Source of the DNA: Gemmobacter sp.
GTDB lineage: Bacteria; Pseudomonadota; Alphaproteobacteria; Rhodobacterales; Rhodobacteraceae
NCBI RefSeq assembly: GCF_034676705.1
Contig: NZ_JAUCBS010000006.1
Location: 1 to 64,000 of the forward strand
Length of the DNA: 64,000 nt
Direction of reading: 5' to 3'
Of this stretch, positions 60,260-64,000 are shown piece by piece; within the stretch, counting starts at the first letter, position 1; every line of letters starts with the position of its first letter. The position numbers and the translations under genes are program-made. Below the pieces are notes generated by a model. The model worked only from the letters and a program-made list of their open reading frames with translations, made no database searches and was not told the origin of the DNA.

Positions 60260-60994
60260 ATGGCCACCATCACCGGAACTGACGAGGCCAACCTGCTGCG
60301 CGGCACGATCGGCGCCGATCTGATCCGCGGCCTTGACGGGGCCGACACCATCCGCGCCGGCAACGGCAACGACACCCTGCGCGGCGACGATGACGACGAC
60401 CTGCTGTTCGGCGATGCCGGGCACGACAACATCGCCGGCGGCAAGGGCGAGGACACCCTGCATGGCGGCGACGGCAACGATGTGCTGACCGACAGCTCCG
60501 GCAACGACCATTTCTACGGCGGCAATGGCAATGACCGCATCCTGGCCGGCGAGGGCAACGACGTGGCCGATGGCGGCCGCGGCGACGACACGATGGATGG
60601 CGGATCCGGCAATGACGTGCTGGCGGCAGGCGCCGGCAACGACCGGATCAATGGCGGCGCAGGCGACGATATCATCTCGGGCGGATCGGGCCGCGATACG
60701 CTGACCGGGGGCGAAGGCAACGACTGGCTGTCGGGCGATGCCGGCAACGATGTGATGACCGGCGGCGTGGGGGCCGACACCTTTGTCTTCACCTCGGGCC
60801 GCGACCGCATCACCGATTTCGAAACCGGCGATGACCAGATCGACCTGACCGCCTTCAACCTGAACAGCTTCGACGATATCGAGACTGCCGCAACCCGGTC
60901 GGGCGACGACGTGCTGCTGACCTTCGGCAGCCACACCCTGCGGATCGAGGATTTCAGCATCCGCCAACTGGATGCCGACGACTTCGTGTTCTGA
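60260..60994 (+). CDS. RTX-repeat calcium-binding protein
   Basis: 244 residues, almost entirely GGxGxDxx nonapeptide repeats (about a dozen, e.g. GGNGNDRIL, GGAGDDIIS) that form calcium-bound beta-rolls, followed by the characteristic end module TFVFTSGRDRITDFETGDDQI. Such proteins leave the cell through type I secretion; no transporter genes are in the window. No enzymatic domain is present, so it may be a surface or matrix protein, or a small companion of the subtilase locus. AAGGAG precedes the ATG. 45 bases after the kinase/PqqD gene. Confidence 0.92.
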   Translation: MATITGTDEANLLRGTIGADLIRGLDGADTIRAGNGNDTLRGDDDDDLLFGDAGHDNIAGGKGEDTLHGGDGNDVLTDSSGNDHFYGGNGNDRILAGEGNDVADGGRGDDTMDGGSGNDVLAAGAGNDRINGGAGDDIISGGSGRDTLTGGEGNDWLSGDAGNDVMTGGVGADTFVFTSGRDRITDFETGDDQIDLTAFNLNSFDDIETAATRSGDDVLLTFGSHTLRIEDFSIRQLDADDFVF

Positions 60995-61005
60995 CCGCAA
61001 GCCGG

Positions 61006-61037
61006 AACCGGCGGCCCCGCACGGGGGGCCGCCGGTT
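61006..61037. terminator. Strong bidirectional hairpin
   Basis: A perfect 13-base stem (AACCGGCGGCCCC at 61006-61018, complement at 61025-61037) with a 6-base loop, between the RTX gene and the convergent reductase-RidA gene. Confidence 0.75.
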
Positions 61038-61043
61038 GCCGTT

Positions 61044-62504
61044 TCAGGGGGAAACGATCGCCTCGGCCTCGATCTCGACCAGATGGTCGCCGACCAGCCC
61101 CGCCACCTTGACCAGCGTGTTGGCAGGCTTGACCTCGCCAAACACCCGGCCATGGGCGTTGGAGATGGCCAGCACATCCTCATCCCGCGTCACATAGATC
61201 CGGGTCCGCACGATATCGTCGGCCTTGCCGCCCAGCGACATCACGGCGGCGACGATCCGGTCCAGGATATAGGTGGTCTGGGCGCCGGCATCCTGCGGCG
61301 CAACGGCGCGCGACAGGCCGGCCACGGCCGTGGTGCCCGATACAAGGATGCGGTCGCCGATGCGGTGGGCGCGGCAATAGCCGGCCACATCCTCCCAATG
61401 GCTGCCGGTCAGCACGCGCGTGCCCCCGGCCCGCACCGGCACCGGCTGGGGGGCAAAGGGTTTCGGGATAGCCTCCAGATGATGCGACAGATCGCCCGAG
61501 GCGGTCAGGAACGGCGGCTTGCGGTATTCGTCGCCGCAATCGCCCGGGATCGGCGTGGTCTGGGCAAAGGCGGCATCCAGCACCGCACGATCTTCAGCAT
61601 CCAGCGCAAAGCGGAACAGGTTCAGGTTGTCGCCGGCATGGAAATTCTCGCCCAGCCGCGCCCCGATGATCACCCCGGCCACCCGGCGCTGTTCCAGCAC
61701 CCAGCGGGTGGCGACGTTGGACACCGAAACGCCATGCTTGCGCGCGACCTGCGCCGCGGCCTGCAACACGGCCTGGAACGCCTCCCAGCCGCCGGCCGCC
61801 TGAAGGAAGCGGTGGTATTTCATCTTGGACCAGTCGCCGATCTGGTCGGGTTCCGCCTTGCCCAGCCATTTGTCCGACAGGAACCCGCCGTTCAGCGTGC
61901 CATAGCCCAGCAGCCAGGCCCCGTGGCGTTCGCAGACATCGGCCAATGCGCCGGCCCCACGGCGGTCCATCAACGAAAAGCTGACCTGGTTGGTCAGGAT
62001 CGGCACGCCATCGGACAGCGCAAGGTTCAGGTGCGCGGCATCGAAATTGGTCACGCCCAGCTCGCCGATCAGCCCTTCGGCGCGCAGATCGGCCAGGTGG
62101 TGCAGCGCCTCCAGCCATTGCGGATGTTCGAACGTCCACCAGTGGAACTGCAACAGATCCACCCGGTCCACCCCCAGCCGGTCCAGCCGCTCTTGCACGC
62201 CGGCGCGCACCACATCGGCGGTCATCGGCCCGGGCGCCGGGCACCATTTGGTAAAGGCCACCGGGCGCGGCACCCGGCCCTGCGCCAGCAGCCGCCCGGT
62301 GATGATTTCCGACGTGCCGTAATGGTCGGCCATGTCGAATGTATCGAACCCCGCATCGGCATAGGCGGCCAGCCAGCCTGCGCCCGTATCGGGGTCGATG
62401 ATCGCGCCATCCTTTTCGATGTCGGCAACCTGCCACAGGCCGGTCACGGCACGCGAGATTTCCAGCCGGTCGGACAGGCGCAGGCGGTCGGGGGTGGTGG
62501 GCAT
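61044..62504 (-). CDS. Aldo/keto reductase fused to a RidA-family domain
   Basis: 486 residues. The first about 340 form an aldo/keto reductase (FDTFDMADHYG with Asp and Tyr, FTKWCP with Lys, QFHWWTFEH with His, GVTNFDAAHL). The last about 125 (from RVLTGSHWEDVAGYCRAHRIG to IEAEAIV) form a RidA/YjgF domain: ILVSGTTA, RTRIYVT and VEIEAE. RidA proteins hydrolyse reactive enamines or imines to ketones and ammonia, so the fusion could deaminate and then reduce a product. It starts at ATG 62504, 4 bases after the GntR stop. Confidence 0.87.
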   Translation of the reverse strand: MPTTPDRLRLSDRLEISRAVTGLWQVADIEKDGAIIDPDTGAGWLAAYADAGFDTFDMADHYGTSEIITGRLLAQGRVPRPVAFTKWCPAPGPMTADVVRAGVQERLDRLGVDRVDLLQFHWWTFEHPQWLEALHHLADLRAEGLIGELGVTNFDAAHLNLALSDGVPILTNQVSFSLMDRRGAGALADVCERHGAWLLGYGTLNGGFLSDKWLGKAEPDQIGDWSKMKYHRFLQAAGGWEAFQAVLQAAAQVARKHGVSVSNVATRWVLEQRRVAGVIIGARLGENFHAGDNLNLFRFALDAEDRAVLDAAFAQTTPIPGDCGDEYRKPPFLTASGDLSHHLEAIPKPFAPQPVPVRAGGTRVLTGSHWEDVAGYCRAHRIGDRILVSGTTAVAGLSRAVAPQDAGAQTTYILDRIVAAVMSLGGKADDIVRTRIYVTRDEDVLAISNAHGRVFGEVKPANTLVKVAGLVGDHLVEIEAEAIVSP

Positions 62505-62508
62505 GGGA

Positions 62509-63162
62509 TCAGCCTTCCGGGATCAGGAATTTGAAGGAACGGCTCACATCGGCCTCCAGCGCCTGGTGAGCAGCGGCACGGTCGCCCGATTTCAGGGCGT
62601 CGATGATTTCGTAGTGATGGGCATGTTCTGCGATCATCCCGGCCTGGGGGCGGTTGATGATCAGGTTCAGATAGGCGCCGTATTGCAGCCACAGCGCCTC
62701 GACCAGCGGCAACAGCACCTCGGACCCGGCATGGCGATACAGGGTAAAGTGGAAATCGTAGTTCGCCACCAGATCGGGCAGCGCATGGGGGCCATCATCG
62801 GCACGGCGCAGCAGGTCTTCCAGCCGCGCGACACCCTCGGCGTCGATCCGGTCCATCGCCCGGTCCAGCACCAGATGTTCCAGCGACAGCCGCGCCGCCT
62901 TGAGATCCCGCGCCCGGGTTTCATCGAACGCCGGCACCATCAGGGTGCGCGACGGCGTGTCGACCAGCGCGCCTTCGGCCACCAGCCGGCGCACCGCCTC
63001 GCGCACGGGGGTCATCGACACGCCCAGCTGATCGGCCAGCACCCGCAGGCTGAGCGTATCGCCCGGCGCAAAAGCGCCGCGCGTAAAGGCATCGCGGAGT
63101 GCGAAATAGGCATTCTCGCGCAGTTTGACAGGATCGAGGCGGGCAATCACGGGGGCGGACAT
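62509..63162 (-). CDS. GntR family regulator, FCD type
   Basis: 217 residues: winged helix-turn-helix (LSLRVLADQLGVSMTPVREAVRRL) and an all-helical FCD effector domain with metal/ligand-binding positions in ANYDFHFTLYRHAG and HAHHYEIIDAL. It is co-transcribed with the reductase-RidA gene and faces a TIGR04076-type gene; the palindrome at 63205-63217 is its probable operator. Likely effector: an organic acid. Confidence 0.9.
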   Translation of the reverse strand: MSAPVIARLDPVKLRENAYFALRDAFTRGAFAPGDTLSLRVLADQLGVSMTPVREAVRRLVAEGALVDTPSRTLMVPAFDETRARDLKAARLSLEHLVLDRAMDRIDAEGVARLEDLLRRADDGPHALPDLVANYDFHFTLYRHAGSEVLLPLVEALWLQYGAYLNLIINRPQAGMIAEHAHHYEIIDALKSGDRAAAHQALEADVSRSFKFLIPEG

Positions 63163-63181
63163 GCGGGCCTTGCAAACAGGA

Positions 63182-63217
63182 TTGACAGGTCTGGCAGCGA
63201 TCTTTGATAAAATATCA
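63182..63217 (+). promoter_or_regulatory. Promoter with overlapping GntR-type palindrome
   Basis: TTGACA (63182-63187) and GATAAA (63206-63211) lie 18 bases apart, pointing to the TIGR04076-type gene. The palindrome TGATA-AAA-TATCA (63205-63217) covers the -10, so the divergent FCD-GntR protein may repress this promoter. Confidence 0.5.
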
Positions 63218-63258
63218 CAGATCACAGCCGACTCGGTCAAGCCTTGAAAGGGCCCGCG

Positions 63259-63630
63259 ATGGAACGGAACGGCGAAAAGGGATTCTGGCTTTACGACCTG
63301 CGGGTCGAAACCGTGGTCGGCGGGCGCCATGCCGTCTGCCGCCATGTCGAAGGCGAATTCTTCCGCGTTGTCGGGGAAAACCTGGTATTCGACGGGCCGG
63401 CGCAGGTTTCCATGTATGCGCTGGTCGGCGTGCTGCCCCACCTGCCCGCCCGCCAGCGCGACACCGACCCCGACGACTGGATGTCGACCGATGCCGAAAT
63501 CGCCTGCGCCGATCCGCATTGCGGCGGCCGCTTCCGCATCCTGCGCGAAGGGCGGCGCTGGTTTTCCCATGCCGCCACCACCGGCCTGCCCGATGCCCGC
63601 GGCACCCCCTACTGGAAGGACGAGCAATGA
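63259..63630 (+). CDS. TIGR04076 family protein
   Basis: 123 residues matching my memory of the TIGR04076 family: YDLRVETVVGGRHAVCRHV, EGEFFRVVGENLVF, YALVGVLPHLPARQR and PDDWMSTDAEIACADPHCGG with cysteines that could bind metal. Function unknown. The ATG at 63259 has AAAGGG 6 bases upstream. It overlaps the next reductase gene by ATGA. The two small proteins at 18979-19877 show distant similarity. Confidence 0.8.
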   Translation: MERNGEKGFWLYDLRVETVVGGRHAVCRHVEGEFFRVVGENLVFDGPAQVSMYALVGVLPHLPARQRDTDPDDWMSTDAEIACADPHCGGRFRILREGRRWFSHAATTGLPDARGTPYWKDEQ

Positions 63631-64000
63631 CCGTGGAAACCGCCGACCTGCGCCCGAACCACCGCATTTCCCGCGTCATCAAGGGCGGCTGGCAACTGGC
63701 CGGCGACCATGGCGAGGTGCGCCCCGCCGATGCCATCGCCGACATGGAGGCGTTCCTGGACGCCGGGATCACCACCTTTGACTGCGCCGACATCTACAAG
63801 GGCGTCGAGGAAATGATCGGCGCCTTCATCGCCGATGTGCGCAAGCGGCGCGGCGCCGAAATGGCCGACCGCGTGATGGTTCATACCAAGCTGGTCCCTG
63901 ACCTTGGCCGCCTGTCCACCATCCGCCCGGATGAGGTCGAGGCGATCGTGGACCGTTCCCTGCAACGCTTGCAGATCGAGCGGATCCCGCTGGTGCAGTT
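63627..64000 (+). CDS. Aldo/keto reductase, 3' end outside window
   Basis: 124 codons to the window edge. The N-terminus (ISRVIKGGWQLAGDHG, ITTFDCADIYKGVEEMIG with Asp and Tyr, MVHTKLVPDLG with Lys) is that of an aldo/keto reductase. Coupled to the TIGR04076-type gene by ATGA. With the reductase-RidA fusion it forms a second reductase pair under the same divergent region, suggesting related substrates. Confidence 0.87.
   Translation, partial: MTVETADLRPNHRISRVIKGGWQLAGDHGEVRPADAIADMEAFLDAGITTFDCADIYKGVEEMIGAFIADVRKRRGAEMADRVMVHTKLVPDLGRLSTIRPDEVEAIVDRSLQRLQIERIPLVQ

Overview
The window looks like chromosome from a high-GC alphaproteobacterium of the Rhodobacterales (Paracoccus/Rhodobacter-like). 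Evidence: very GC-rich codons; many 4-base stop/start overlaps; OpgG/OpgH glucan genes; TRAP and Dpp-type uptake systems beside catabolic genes; and intergenic hairpins with the core GGGATATTTGGATCAGAGCG, which I recall as typical of this order (no search was run). I see no rRNA, tRNA, CRISPR array, transposase or phage gene. No gene-free stretch exceeds about 240 bases. It reads as a catabolic neighbourhood packed with regulators.

Layout. 1-870: end of a D-2-hydroxyacid dehydrogenase. 886-12006 (minus): one operon, IclR regulator > fused hydantoinase/oxoprolinase (HyuA+HyuB) > Dpp-type ABC importer > M20 amidohydrolase. 12260-16925: orphan ABC binding protein facing an RpiR regulator, N-formylglutamate amidohydrolase-like protein and FAD oxidase. 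16929-37042: a large catabolic supercluster (below). 37090-40563: IclR regulator and pcaIJF, the last steps of the beta-ketoadipate pathway. 40720-44183: glcG-glcB (malate synthase G) facing an IclR regulator. 44388-46508: AraC-type regulator and pobA (4-hydroxybenzoate 3-monooxygenase). 46709-50229: opgG, a 59-codon ORF, opgH. 50250-55926: VOC protein, LysR, then lysine/2-aminoadipate catabolism (hglS, amaB-like ALDH, aminotransferase). 55958-60994: ECF sigma/anti-sigma facing a subtilase, a Gly/Ser/Arg-rich peptide, a HprK-like kinase with a PqqD domain, and an RTX protein. 61044-64000: aldo/keto reductase-RidA fusion and FCD-GntR regulator, facing a TIGR04076-type protein and a second aldo/keto reductase (cut by the window edge).

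The 16.9-37.0 kb supercluster holds a run of minus-strand genes (alpha/beta hydrolase, unknown protein, GntR-UTRA regulator, aconitase-type large and small subunits, isocitrate-lyase-family lyase, HyuB, HyuA, isochorismatase-fold protein, RutA-like flavin monooxygenase, SDR, HbpS-like protein), a divergent TRAP transporter, a second minus operon (SDR, two related small proteins, GMC oxidoreductase, deaminase-fold protein) and two AhpD-like proteins. A nearly identical palindromic site (GGYATATCAATATA) lies in both divergent promoter regions, 13 kb apart, which suggests the GntR protein controls the whole set. The enzymes suggest uptake of an anionic compound, flavin-dependent ring oxidation, ATP-dependent ring opening, hydration and retro-aldol cleavage. 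The substrate cannot be read from the sequence.

The most unusual small locus is at 55.9-61.0 kb. The subtilase and the 95-residue peptide share the same N-terminal leader and Ser/Gly stretch. The peptide gene overlaps a gene for a kinase-like protein ending in a PqqD (peptide-binding) domain, and a sigma/anti-sigma pair with a recognisable ECF promoter is transcribed away from them. This could be an undescribed peptide modification or surface-protein system.
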